A stretch of DNA of 64,000 nt from Isoetes taiwanensis. Taxonomy: Eukaryota > Streptophyta > Lycopodiopsida > Isoetales > Isoetaceae. The stretch lies in NCBI GenBank assembly GCA_021234155.1, contig JAJEKV010000039.1:11109077-11173076 (forward strand). Reading direction: 5' to 3'. Shown here piece by piece: positions 10,678 to 22,194 of this stretch. The position numbers and the translations under genes were made by a program. Each line of letters starts with the position of its first letter. Positions within the stretch are counted from its first letter, which is position 1. The notes below the pieces were generated by a model. That model did no database searches, was not told where the DNA came from, and saw nothing but the letters and a program-made list of their open reading frames with translations.

Positions 10678-12653
10678 TTAATTCCTTGCTGACATTGCTG
10701 CTCTTCTTGGTGCTCCATCAAAGCTGTTTTCTGAATTGCACGCAACAAAATTCGATTTATAGGAGTCAATTGCCTGTACAACATTACTGCCAGTGTAGGA
10801 ATGTCCTGGTTCCTTAGGAATCTGCTTTACTGATTCAGGTACCTGTAGATTATGTTCTGAGATCAAACTACAACCGTTCTCTACTTCACATTCATGTTGT
10901 GCCATACCATCATTGTGTTGCCTGGCCCTCTTCCTAGGAGATTCATTCAAACTTTCAGAATTCTCTTCACCAAGTTTGAATTGTGTCAATGGAATCACAT
11001 TGTTCTGCTGAATATGATCCATGTCTATAGTTGGCCCATCCAAAACAGATCCTCCAGACTTTGTTAGCCCAGAACCGGCTGTCTCTGAGAGAGATGCTCC
11101 GAGGCCTGCTTTCTTTTGTTCTTCAAAGGCATTTAACAGCAACTTCGCTTGGTTTTCAATCTGTAATTGCATCTGACGCTGGATCTACACAATTAATTCA
11201 GATACGTTACTGTAGCAGTGCCATTGACAAAATACCAAAGCTCTTACTACATACCTCAAGTTGCTCATGCAGACGAGTCTGTAACACCATCTGCAAACGA
11301 AGGGACTCTGTATAGTGAAGATTTCTGCAGAAGCAAAGCCAGGTTTTAAAATCAATGTCTCAAATTGTCATTCACCGATGTCGGGCAGCTAGAAACTTAC
11401 GTTGTTGTATTTATCGTATTAATACCAGTAGAGATCCCCTTCTTTTCCATTGCACCTGTATTGGCTGTTCATTTATTGAAAAAAACACCAATTTGACCAT
11501 CGGAGAAAACAACCAAATATTTGAGCATGCCAAAGGAAAAGATTTCAACATACCTTCTGCATTCTCTGGCAATTTTGCAAGTAAGCGATATTTCTGCAAG
11601 ACACACATATATCTATATATATGAGAATCTCAGGGGAATAGACTATAAGAGAAAAATGTTGGTCTACTCACCTGCAAGTGGCTCTTAACATGATAAATAG
11701 TTAATCCTTGTACATTCATGAACTTTAGCACACCTTTTGGTGTTGCATCTATACAAATTTACTGAGTATTAGCATTCACCAAATATGCAATGTTTCCTAC
11801 CAAATTGTAGACTGTGGCTTCATACTTTCTGGACCTCCAAGTACAATTACAGCTTCTTTAAAACGTTCATGAAGCTCAGGTGTCCATCGCAACCTTTGCT
11901 TCGCAGGTCCCAAGCTGCTTGGACTTACCTGGCCAGATGTGCTGCTATGATCGCGGACTTGCACAAATTGAGGAATAATCTGCTTGTCCTGTTACAAGCA
12001 ATGGTATGCATATTAGGCTTTGAGAACCAGGCATGGAAACTGGACATATACATTATACACATGCTCATTAGGTGATGCACATATGAAATGTATGGATTAT
12101 GCAAGTGACATAAAATAGACAAAAGGGCAGACAAATCAGATCTCGGATAATTTATATTCCAACATAGTTTGTGTTATAGACAGGAAATCAACATATTTAA
12201 TCAAGACATTGTGTACAACAATATATTGAATTTATCTAGCATTGGAAGGATTCAAAGGCTTACCTCTGCCTCGCCAGAATTCCCACTAAAGTTGGTCCAG
12301 CAGGTAACCAATGTCCCATCATCAGGAGCCAGTTCTGACCATGTTGGAATTTCATTATCCTGCAAAAGGCTATTAATAAAATCATCCGCACTCTGCTCCT
12401 CTTGTTTGGGGGCTGCAGCCTGTTGATTTGAAAAGGGATCCATGCAATTGGAAGTTAAAAGCTTGACTGCAGGCTTCGATGAGGAGTTAGAGCCATGACT
12501 TTGAGCTGAAACCGAAAACCCAAAATTGGTATCGGGAATAACGTGATTCTGCAAGTGCCAATCCAGAGGTGGAAGTGACGAACTGGCTTGCTGTTGCTTC
12601 GGTGAAGATGATGAAGAAGAAAAAAGTCCAGCGGATTGAGTGACTCCTTGCAT
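10678..12653 (-). CDS. MYB-CC (PHR/PHL-type, GARP) transcription factor
   Basis: A complete seven-exon gene. Coding exons, 5' to 3': 12264-12653, 11826-11988, 11672-11748, 11554-11593, 11401-11455, 11255-11324 and 10678-11184. All junctions are GT/AG and the total of 1302 bases is 433 codons plus TAA. Residues about 159-215 form the GARP/MYB-like DNA-binding domain: [16 protein letters not shown], then [20 protein letters not shown] and KSHLQKYR. Residues about 242-290 are the MYB-CC coiled coil with the LHEQLE signature. The C-terminus is Ser/Asn/Glu-rich with a basic PRKRARQ patch that could be a nuclear signal. In plants such proteins bind P1BS-type GNATATNC sites and control phosphate-starvation or related responses, often as dimers. 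Assignment to a specific PHR or PHL clade is not possible by eye. The upstream region and first exons are duplicated at 19.8-21.9 kb. Confidence 0.93.
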
Positions 12654-13015
12654 TTTTTTCAGGAATAGGGAAGCTAACGGGTAAAAAGGGCACCGAGCCT
12701 TTGTGGCTTCTGGTGGGCGAATTAAAATCTACATGATGGCGAGGTACCTGAATTAAATCTGTCGGACCTTGGAAGCCTTGGCTGGAATGATAGAAGCGGA
12801 ATCCAGAATAAAGAATGATTCAGGTTGTTGATGCAAAAGGCCAGAAGAAGCTAGCCATCCTATACAAAAAGTGCGCAGTGGAGATATGCTAAGAGGCATA
12901 TGCTTCTACTATTGGACTTACGTGGCAAATCCTTCATACGTAGCGTATAGGCTTAAGCTAGCGACACACGTGGACTGTTGGCTACAAATTCACTTTGGGT
13001 AGTATTTAGTGAACT
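11735..13015 (-). repeat. Segmental duplication, source copy (partner 19759-21950)
   Basis: From the middle of MYB-CC exon 3 through exons 2 and 1 and about 350 bases upstream, the sequence recurs at 19759-21950 with a few percent divergence. The partner is interrupted by about 970 inserted bases after CATCCTATAC. The orientation is the same. Confidence 0.92.
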
Positions 13016-13552
13016 AGGCTATGCTCAAACTATTTCATTGTCCAAACCTTAGGCCCATTAACGAGGAAGTTTCTGTAGGTGAGAAATCAAGGGCTACACT
13101 ACTGTAGTGATCCACATTCCATTCCAGGTACTTTGTGAGTTGAAGTCTTGTTTATCCCAGGTCGCAAACTTTGGTGCAACTCCCAGGCAAGGTCCCCAAT
13201 CCATTGAATTTCTAATATTTGACTCCACCTAAGAACTTCCACTCCATATTTGTGATTGTACCGGAATCACAGCAGCAGTGTTGGTTGCTTATTTATGGAT
13301 CCCTGATTTGTTTTGTCAAAACTTTCGGTGGCAGCGGAATCTGTGCCTTAATCTATACCATAATTTCACTATATAGTATACCTCAACGTGTGGGAGCATA
13401 CCCCTATAGATATTATCTATAGCCCAGATACAAGCACAATTCATGGATATGCTTATCTAATAGCTTCCGTAACCGGAGGCCCTCTTATTATGATACACAC
13501 CCAAACAAAACTAGGGGTATGTAGGGGGGTCTGCATTTTAGTTTGACAGAAT
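12654..13552. other. 5' flank of the MYB-CC gene
   Basis: The first 350 bases are shared with the partner duplication and probably hold the leader and core promoter. I could not place a TATA box with confidence. Beyond 13020 nothing recognisable is seen until the LINE 3' fragment. Confidence 0.5.
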
Positions 13553-13930
13553 AGAATAGAATACATTTTTTAACGTCCACGAAGACCAAGAGGCCATGAG
13601 ACCCATACAATAGCCTAGTACATTCATTAGTACTATGATTAAAAAACCCCTACCTCGAAAGGTTTTCGAGGGAAAAACCTTTCCAGTAATGATGATACTA
13701 GACAAACAAGAAGAAAATATAAGTAGCTCATAATGACTACTGAGGGCTCAGTAATTGAAGACGCTCATCTAGAACCTCACCTGCCTCGAAAGGTTTTCGA
13801 GGGAAAAACCTTTGCAGTAATGATGATACTAGACAAACAAGAAGAAAATATAAGCAGGTCATGATGACTACTGAGGGCTCGGTAATTGAAGACGCTCATC
13901 TAGAACCTCAAGTATGTATAATGCTAAGTC
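13553..13930 (-). mobile_element. LINE 3'-end fragment with 131-bp tandem duplication
   Basis: Related to the 3' terminus of the GC-rich LINE at 14.1 kb: both share an ACGTCCACG(A/G)AGACCAA block followed by AAAAAACCCC and a CCTCGAAA..TTTCGAGG stem-loop. Here the stem-loop and about 110 following bases occur twice in tandem, the stem starting at 13653 and again at 13784 (period 131). Confidence 0.7.
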
Positions 13931-14140
13931 ATGTACAGATGGGGCTCTGAGAAGTTGTGGGAGCGTGGAATGGAATGCTAAAGTCAAATGACGATTCCTG
14001 ACCATCTCAAAAGCAGGACAACTTAGCAGAGTATGGAAAGGATATGGTTTATGTGTTACAAAAAAATTATCATGGCGGCCTATGAGGTTGGACCCACTAT
14101 TTTCAAGAACATGCAGGGTTTGGACCCGCATTTTTGCCTA

Positions 14141-14166
14141 GGAAGGAAGGAAGGAAGGAAGGAAGG
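14141..14166 (-). repeat. (GGAA)n, LINE 3' microsatellite tail
   Basis: Six GGAA units on the plus strand, which is (TTCC)n at the 3' end of the minus-strand LINE. The same short tail followed by TTTTATCGTCC occurs at 24935. Some non-L1 LINE clades end in short tandem repeats rather than poly(A). Confidence 0.85.
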
Positions 14167-14999
14167 TACTTTTATCGTCCACGGAGACCAATCGGTCTAT
14201 GGGACCCAATACAAAAACGCAGCAAGCGGATTACTGCCCGGATTAAAAAACCCCCGCCCCGAAGGGTTTTCGAGGGAAAAACCGTGGCAAAGAATCACCA
14301 CGACAAACCGTGCTAATCATATAAAATGCGTAAACATCCCAATATATCTGATCATGCACCACCCCGTAGTGCCTAGTCACGGACTGACGGCGGGGGCAAA
14401 GGTGACCTCGCGGTCCGGTACCTCGGATGTATGACCCTGTGGCACGTGATCTTGCCGGTGTGTTCATCAGCAAATGCAAGGGCACGTCCGCCGCACTAAG
14501 GGGCGTGTCGCCCGGACCGACCGGAACGGGCAACTCGGAAAGTGTGAGACTCATCCTCAATGGCACCCGTTTGACAAAGACCGACAGAGCTGTCTGGCGG
14601 GGCTCCCCAATCCACCTGCCCGCCTCGATCTCGCGAAGATGGTGGGCACTGCGCGAATGGAGGCAATGAGTCTGCAAGGCTTTTTTCGGGCGGTGGGAAC
14701 AGGTGTAGAGGCGTGGGCCCCGAGCTAACACCGGGGTTGATGTGCTCCTTGTAATGGGCCATTTTGACTGCTCTAGAGCAATGGGGTCCCAGAGCTTGCC
14801 AAGGAAACAAGCATCTAGGTACTCCCGCAGTCCACGATCGGCCGCTGCGCCCAGTATGCGATATCTGTGCTCTGCCGCGTTCCATCTGGCGAACCACTAA
14901 TCTCTCTTATCCCTCCCAACAGGCCTAAGCGGCTGCGGACTCATGGCCACGGTGTAAGCAGTCGCGGGGCCGAGCATCACCCATAGTAACCACTTTCGA

Positions 15000-16331
15000 A
15001 AATAGGCGATGTGTCTATCAAATTTTGCCCGTGGCGGTAAGAATCGATTTCTGCAGCGAGAATCGATAGGGGGTGAAGGTTTCACCCCAAGTGCCCGTGC
15101 CAAAAATGCCTTACACTTTTGCTCCAAGTCATTCCAGTCGCCAAAGAGGCGGCCGGGCCCCAAACCTCGACCCGCATGGAAGGGCGGGCTCGACCCGGTG
15201 CGAACCGGATGTGGTGATGGCCCCAATCATATAGCTCACTTTGGTAGTTGTTGTTGCAAGATGGCATAAGCGCTTTCCGGCCTGGCATCACCATAGCGGA
15301 TAGGCGCCTCCAGAAATGAGGGAGGGGAACTCCACCCCTAGGTACTTGTAGGTGGGGGTGGCGTCCACAGCCGCCCCCGATATGTGAGTGCGGGAGGCAT
15401 GGGGTGACGTGAAGAGGATATGAGAACCACCACAGTCTTGGCGATTGACGCGCATGTCGTAGCGACAAAATGTGTCTAGGGCATCCGGTGAGACCGCATA
15501 GCCGGGGGGTGTGGGCGGCAGGCCAACATCGTCGCATAGATGGTGGCGGATGACTGGTGCAAAAGGCGTATGCCATCCCCCATGCTCGAAGCCGGGGCTC
15601 TAACCGATCAATGTAGAGGCCAAAAAGTGTTGGCGAGGGGGCAACCCCTGCCGGGACCGATACTACCGGGGTGAATGCTTGGCCCGTCGGTGCATCCGCC
15701 AAAACAACTCTCATACAACTCAGATATGGCATTCTCGCTTGCGTGCCGGGAGCCCCGGGGCTGACGCTAGATCCCAGCCCTGGCTTTTCAGGGGACCGTG
15801 ATCAAAAGCCTTTGCGAAGTCCACAAAGCAACAATACAAGTCCGGCCGATGATTCCTGTCTTCAATCGCGTGCCCGCAGCGTAAAGATATGGTCAATCGT
15901 TGAGTGGCTGGGTCGAAGCCCCGCTGTGTGAGGGCTCGCGCATCCGCCTCTGCCCGGCCGGGTCAATCGCCGCCGAGAATGCCGATAACGGTTTGGCAAA
16001 TCTTGAGCCCGACCATGATCGTCCGGTAGAATTGGCGGACGGTGTGGGTCGCCCGCCTTTGTGAATGGGAACAACCCCGCTTGTGGTCCATTGTGGGAAA
16101 CCCTCCGCAATGCTCGTTGAGAAGGGGTAGTGAGGACCGGCAAGACAAGTACCCCCCGCCTAATTTGAGTAACTTCGGCGCGCATACCATCTCCAGGTCG
16201 GTTGCCTTCCCATTAGCTAGCCGTTGCGGGCCCTCCTCAACATCCTCGCCCACGAGAACCAATGGGGGGCCATCCCTGTGGGGGTATGGGCGCACGCTGG
16301 CGTCCTGGCCCGGGTCATAGAGCTGCTGCAA
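15000..16331 (-). pseudogene. LINE reverse transcriptase remnant
   Basis: Spread over several frames but in the correct order: RLANGKATDLE (fingers), YRTIMVGLK, FRPSHSTIDHIFTLRA, VDFAKAFD (the first catalytic Asp region), SPTLFGLYIDRLEPRL, and YLGVEFPSLISGGA near the thumb. The YADD-type box is not intact. Multiple frameshifts make this non-coding today. Confidence 0.75.
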
Positions 16332-17172
16332 GTACCGTTCCCAACTTTGCCGGGTGTGATGTCCCTGTAGGTCGGGCTGGCCTTGGCTTACTTCTGCGCC
16401 AAAAGGTTCGAGGATGAGTGTCCGGCCGGGCGAACATCTCCCCCGATGCTTGGCAAGGTACCGGCGCCTTTGTGTGTCCTCCGGATGGGCGCGATGCGGT
16501 GGTGGGCTGGCCGGGTTTTGGATCCGAATGTGGTGGCTGCCGCTTGGCGTTCTTCGATCGCATCAAACCATCGGTTCTGGCGGGAATGTTGCTGACCCGA
16601 GCGGCAAGCGGGGGAGGGGGTCCGCCAAAAGCACACGGCCCCGCCGTGATCCCGTAATAGCGAATAAGTCACCGGTTCATCTCACGCTCTAGTGTGGAGG
16701 GTCCGCAGGAACTACGGGAGGGCGTCCATGAGCATCTCGGCCAGTAGTCCTCCCGCCCGCTCATAATTGAGTCTCAACCGAGGGGGCGAGGGGGCTGGCA
16801 TAGTGGGGGTTCCGGGCGGCTCGCCAAAACCAGGTCCAAATAAAGTGGGAGGTGATCTCGAGTCGACATCCTCATCCCGACCATGCGGCCCACCCTAAAC
16901 GACCGATGAGATGCATATCTTTAAGAACTACAAGCACATAGTCCACCACACTAGACCCTCCCCCCGATTGTCACATGCGCATGTGCACTTGGAGAATCGC
17001 CACCCTTTGTGAAAGGCCATTGCAAATTATCAAGTCAAAAATGCCACATAGCAGAGCAATGCGCCGCCAAAGCGAAAGTGACACGGCTGTCATCCGACCA
17101 GCGTGGCGGGCTACTTCTGCGGGGTGAAGCCGGGGACATCGTCGGCCGAGGGGTCAAGTCGCATGGGTTGCT

Positions 17173-17640
17173 CTACTCCTGTCCGTGCATTGAAATCTCC
17201 AAGAAGGACGACCCTACCCAACTGCTGATGCTGCTGTATGTCATCATATAGATCGACATACGGGTCCATCCTATCCGCATCGGGGTGGCTGCGATAGAAG
17301 GTGCTGTCTGCATGAGGGAAATAACAATGACGCCGAGAAAAAGAGGGTTGCCAGCGGTATTATGCACACGCAACCCGGAAGTACCCGGTTGTGTCCGTGC
17401 ACGCCTTACGGAGGGTAACCAAATGTGCCAAGGTTGTCCGGGTAGTAGCAAGCCACTCCACCATGACCCCATTTGTCTGTGGTGTATTGAAGACCAGAAA
17501 TGTTGGTAACGGCCGCAAATCGTAGCTTTGTGCCCACCATGCTCCCATGTCTCCATGAGGAAGATGAGATTCATACCGGCTGCCACGGAGTTCCTAATAA
17601 CCATGGAACTCCCGATGTCAATATCAAACACGTCTCAAAA
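17173..17640 (-). pseudogene. LINE endonuclease remnant
   Basis: NLIFLMETWEHGG near the 5' edge matches the Glu-containing motif of LINE endonucleases. Two frames later the phrase VVLLGDFNARTG (about 17170-17210) matches the catalytic GDFN motif. At least one frameshift separates them. The N-terminus is missing where the GC-rich block stops. Confidence 0.7.
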
Positions 17641-19026
17641 GTATATTAAACGAAAGTCCAAAGTGGTGTAATTTTGTTGCGTATTATTGAGTTCCTAATG
17701 TATAATTCATTATACGAATATAGTGAGCACCCCAAAAGCGGGGAAAGAAAGTTATAATTATGCATAGCTTTAGCAACGAAACACGTTATGAGTTGTCGCA
17801 TCTTTTGAGTAACATTAATATCTTCTCCCATTAGTGCATTGTTGTTTTTGTCTCATTTTAACTAGCTCCAACATGAGCATTTGTTTATCCCACTTTAGTC
17901 TTCTGACTTCTTCTTCACATGATGCACCAAGACTTGCTCGATTCACCAGTCAAAGATTGAACATGTTGGTGTCGACCCCAACCTTTTCTCCTTTGTATAT
18001 TATCTAATAAATGCCTCTTCCCTTGTTCTAATGGCTCGTTTGAAAATTCCAGTTATCCAAATCAATCTTTCTGAACCCCTGCACGTTAATCAATTTTTTT
18101 TTTTATTATTAAAGTTTCAAATTTAGTTTTTATCGATGATCAACAAAATTGTGCATGGATTAAAGAGACAAAACAAACAGCAAAACTGAAAGCCGTCAGA
18201 ATAGAAGGTTTATGGATGTGTTGAGCTGCCGGACAAGGCTGGAGAAATTAGTGTTTTGCAGGTGCTCCTCATATCATCTTCTAGATACCATAGATAGCCT
18301 CACTTCACTTATTAGGGTCAAAACATAAAAGTGGTACGAACGTACCTCGGAGCAGAGTTCACTACCACCACATACTGGGGCATATGCACATCTAACAAAT
18401 AGTAACGCCAAGTTGGAAGGCACTTTATGCCATGCAAACATTTGCCACAAGACTTCCGAATCTGGCCTACATACTGGCCATGGATCCACAACATCTTAAA
18501 GCTTGTTGGAAGGAGAAACATGCAGGTTGATCTTCTAGATGGAATGTTCAGGAGCAAGGATGTGTGCAGGTGCAAAGCAATGAAGATCACAATCATCTGA
18601 AGCAGCAATCCAACACATGCTTATGAGCTTTGGGATGTCAGTGCTTGTCAAAACAACACGCTACAAATGCCAGATTAAATCTGTGGCCCCGGCCAGTACC
18701 ATTGCCCATGCATTTTAATCCTAGGCGATAGTAATGGGCTTGCTGTGCACTTTTTGTATCGGATCATATAGACTTTCCATGGAGGATAAAACTCAATTCA
18801 ATTCAATTCTATCTTATCCTTTTGATTTTTGTTATGGTAAACGTTAATTATATGCTGAGAATTCAAGAAGATTCAATTTCTATGGCATGAGATCACTGTT
18901 GTAGAGTATGTAGCATATAACATGGTATGGTAAGTATGCTAGAAATGGTATGAATACACCACCTATGGCAAAATAAGTTATATGTAGAATGTTCACAATA
19001 ATTATGAAATAAGTACCATATACAGG
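17641..19026. other. No gene recognised
   Basis: AT-rich sequence with short open frames only. A minus-strand frame near 18274-18608 is unremarkable and I do not support it as a gene. Confidence 0.5.
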
Positions 19027-19748
19027 GTTAAACTATAAATTAAACAAAATTTATTAATACAAATGGATTACTCTTACAAGAAATTTATCACGACAACCAA
19101 AAGCTAAGCAGATGCGCTCATGATCACATTGTCCAAGCATCCATAAGGGTGTTATGTCAAATGTTTCAGTCAGTGAATTAAAATGATAATAAGTTCCATT
19201 CACTTGTTTTCTAATGAAAATGGTAGTATTGTGTAATTATTACATAGGAAAAGAATGATAATTGATTATTTCACAATAGATATAAGAACTATAAATAAAA
19301 AACTCTAGAACATGGATGCCGCTTCTCTCAAATTTGGCATGTGGTCATAACCCCATGCTTTCAATAACTTTCTATTGCAAGCATAGAAGCAAGGCCATGG
19401 AGTTGCAATGGCAGAAGTGGACCACATTACATCCATTAAAGCCCTTAAGACATCTAAAATTGCAAATGGGAATAATAAGACTTGAAGTTTGATTGTTGGG
19501 CCAATGCTTACAAAATTTTAAGACTTTAAAAATGCTATGCAAAGCTCCTTAATTAATATGTTATATTTTCCTTTATTCCAAGGAAAAACAGTTATTGTGC
19601 ATGCATCAATGAATTGCCCTTAGAACATAGTCTAACTTGCATAGCCAGTTAAAGAATAAGAATTGCATTTGCTCTCCAGATATATGACAAATTGACTGTA
19701 AACATCGATGTACATCCTGCCTTGGATAAGTCATATATTACAAAAACT
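19027..19748. repeat. Dispersed repeat family R1, copy 1
   Basis: About 720 bases align with 50400-51051: shared phrases include GGATTACTCTTACAAGAAAT, CACATTGTCCAAGCATCCAT, AACTCTAGAACATGGATG and GATGTACATCCTGCCTTGG. The copies end within a few bases of each other after CATATATTACAAAAAC. No coding potential or terminal repeats seen. It directly abuts the duplicated MYB-CC block. Confidence 0.85.
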
Positions 19749-19758
19749 TCAGACTAAA

Positions 19759-20672
19759 TAGCACACCTTTTGGTGTTGCATCTATACAAATTTACTGAGT
19801 ATTAGCATTCACCAAATATGCAATGTTTCCTACCAAATTGTAGACTGTAGCTTCATACTTTATGGACCTCCAAGTACAATTACAGCTTCTTTAAAACATT
19901 CATGAAGCTCAGGTGTCCATCGCAACCTTTGCTTCGCAGGTCCCAAGCTGCTTGGACTTACCTGGCCAGATGTGCTGCTATAATCGCGGACCTGCACAAA
20001 TTGAGGAATAATCTGCTTGTCCTGTTACAAGCAATGGTATGCATATTAGGCTTTGGGAACCAGGCATGGAAACTGGACATATACATTATACACATGCTCA
20101 TTAGGTGATGCACATATGAAATGTATGGATTATGGATTATGCAAGTGACATAAAAATAGACAAAAGGGCAGACAAATCAGATCTCGGATAATTTATATTC
20201 CAACATAGTTTGTGTTATAGACAGGAAATCAACATATTTAATCAAGACATTGTGTACAACAATATATTGAATTTATCTAGCATTGGAAGGATTCAAAGGC
20301 TTACCTCTGCCTCGCCAGAATTCCCACTAAAGTTGGTCCAGCAGGTAACCAATGTCCCATCATCAGGAGCCATGACCATGTTGGAATTTCACCATCCTGC
20401 AAAAGGCTATTAATAAAATCATCCGCACTCTGCTCCTCTTATTTGGGGGCTGCAGCCTGTTGATTTGAAAAGGGTGACTTTGAGCTGAAACCGAAAATCC
20501 AAAATTGGTATCGGAAGTAACGTGATTCTGCAAGTGCCAATCCAGAGGTGGAAGTGACGAACTGGCTTGCTGTTGCTTCGGTGAAGATGATGAAGAAGAA
20601 AAAAGTCCAGCGGATTGAGTGACTCCTTGCATTTTTTTCAGGAATAGGGAAGCTAACGGGTAAAAAGGGCAC
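19759..20672 (-). pseudogene. MYB-CC gene fragment (exons 1, 2 and part of 3)
   Basis: A duplicate of the 5' half of the gene at 10678-12653. It begins in the middle of exon 3 and so lacks the coiled coil and C-terminus. Exon 1 has lost about 40 bases relative to the source (around 20476) and a further short block near 20372, which breaks the frame. Exon 2 still encodes the MYB helix region. It cannot make a full transcription factor; at most a short N-terminal peptide or a non-coding transcript is possible. Confidence 0.92.
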
Positions 20673-20854
20673 CGAGCCCTTTGTGGCTTCTGGTGGGCGA
20701 AATAAAATCTACATGATGGCGATATAAACAGGGTACCTGAATTAAATCTGTCGGACCTTGGAAGCCTTGGCTGGAATGATAGAAGCGGAATCCAGAATAA
20801 AGAATGATTCAGGTTGTTGATGCAAAAGGCCAGAAGAAGCTAGCCATCCTATAC

Positions 20855-21708
20855 GAAATTTTAACCACCTTGAAATTATAGGGTAAATCATCTTGATTTT
20901 ATAACCCGAAATTTCAAGGTGATTTTCAGTTCAACAAACTTACCCAATTAAAACTTTAAACAATAATGGCAGCTCAGAACATTCATTTTTATCCCGAATC
21001 ATCTTCATTCCAAATCAGTATTTTCATTACAGATAACACTTGTTGTGCAAAGTAATGACAGAGGAAATACTAACAAATCTGTAAACTCTGATACAAAATC
21101 AAAAAATATAGAAATCTGCAACTCTGATACAAAAAGAATGCATCTCTTATACAAAATCGGCAGTTCCAGACTAAGATTTAACATAAATGAGCCTTTTCAT
21201 AGCCGGATTTATCGCTTTTGGATGGAAACAAGTTGCAAAGTCGCCATAGCCAAAAAAAGTAGGAAGCGCCGAGATCTGCAACCAACAAAACGTCAAGCAA
21301 CAAAATATAAAAAAAAACAAGGAATAAAGAATGCTTTACGTCAAATACCTTGCATGCAACTGCAGCGCCAAGAACTCGAAAGATATTGATAAAACTAGCA
21401 CAAAACTCACAGGAAACCTCAAAGAACTCAGAAGGAAGCTCCACGGACTCTGCAAATGCTCCAGATCTTCTCAAACACCAAGAAACTCCAAAAAACAGCA
21501 AGAAAGCTCCAAAAACTTTGGCGCTCAAGTCGCTCAACAAGCGCCAGCAAAAGCACACTCTAATCTTTTAGAAAATGGAAGCAAATCGTTGCCAAACGTT
21601 CCGGCAATATGCCGGATCACGGACGCCATAGCCAAAAGGAAGAGGAATTGTCTCGAAAACTTTTTTATAGAGGCCACGTCAGCAAAATTTCAAGCTGGTT
21701 AAAATTTC
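20855..21708. mobile_element. Non-autonomous DNA transposon with 25-bp inverted ends
   Basis: It lies inside the duplicated block, after CATCCTATAC. The left end starts GAAATTTTAACCACCTTG (20855-20879) and the right end, read in reverse complement from 21708, starts GAAATTTTAACCAGCTTG, giving about 25 bases of near-perfect terminal inverted repeat. The uninterrupted source copy at 12.87 kb shows that this sequence is an insertion. No transposase is encoded; the long minus-strand frame (21178-21558) is hydrophobic and Phe-rich and looks fortuitous. I see no clean target duplication, and a second insertion may follow at 21709-21822. Confidence 0.65.
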
Positions 21709-21715
21709 GTCGGCG

Positions 21716-21811
21716 AATTTCGGTGAGCAGAAAATTTCGCCCTGAAATTTTCAGCTGACTCCGCCACGTCAGCTGAAAATTTCAGGGCGAAATTTTCTGC
21801 TCACCGAAATT
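21716..21811. repeat. Perfect 44-bp inverted repeat with 8-base loop
   Basis: Arms 21716-21759 and 21768-21811 are exact reverse complements; the loop is TCCGCCAC. The arms contain AAAATTTCGCCCTGAAATTT. It sits at the right end of the 970-base insertion, next to the TIR element. A perfect stem of this length implies a recent foldback insertion, or a hairpin-RNA source. Confidence 0.95.
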
Positions 21812-21958
21812 ACGCCTTCCAAAAGTGCGCAGTGGAGATATGCTAAGAGGCTTACGTGGCAAATCCTTCATACGCAGCGTGTAGACGTAAGCTAGCGACA
21901 CACGTGGACGGTGGTTGGTTACAAATTCACTTTGGGTGGTATTTAGATAGTAGTAAAC

Positions 21959-21990
21959 TAGAAAATCGGCCGCCCTAACGGGCAGCCTCT
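21959..21990 (-). other. Helitron 3' terminus (hairpin plus CTAG)
   Basis: Read on the minus strand: GGCTGCCC, loop GTTA, GGGCGGCC, then GATTTTCTAG followed by T. An 8-bp GC-rich stem with one G-T pair, about ten bases before CTAG|T, is the diagnostic 3' end of plant Helitrons. The element body would extend to higher coordinates. Confidence 0.8.
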
Positions 21991-22194
21991 TTTCTGTCCA
22001 TGAGATGTTCAAACGGATATCAATCTATTTATATAAGTGCTTCTCTTGAGATGTTCAAAGGAATAGCTCTTATTTATATAAGTGCTGCTTTATATACGAC
22101 ATTTGGGGTGTACATTGGCCAAAAGCCTGCTCGTGGCCTTTTTCTCTGCCTCGTGGGCCAATCTGGCACCACATTTTGCGTCCATCTCTTCGTG

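Larger units (their letters stand above)
14141..17640 (-). mobile_element. GC-rich non-L1 LINE, decayed and 5'-truncated
   Basis: A markedly GC-rich block between AT-rich flanks, with sharp edges at the GGAA tail and near 17640. On the minus strand it has remnants of an AP endonuclease (17173-17631) followed by a reverse transcriptase (about 15000-16331), in the order of an autonomous non-LTR retrotransposon. All frames are broken many times. The base composition contrasts with the L1 at 4-9 kb, so it comes from a different lineage. The clade (RTE-like, Jockey-like or other) cannot be fixed by eye. Confidence 0.8.

Noticed and set aside
12252-12693. Alternative start for the MYB-CC gene in the overlapping frame 12487-12693
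   Set aside because: The chosen ATG at 12653 gives a continuous coding total across seven exons; the other frame cannot be spliced into the MYB domain.
14427-16692. Long plus-strand frames in the GC-rich block
   Set aside because: They lie antisense to recognisable LINE RT and endonuclease remnants; high GC lowers stop frequency.
21178-21558. 126-residue hydrophobic minus-strand frame inside the TIR element
   Set aside because: Biased Phe/Leu/Val composition from AT-rich sequence, no transposase motif, no splice partners.
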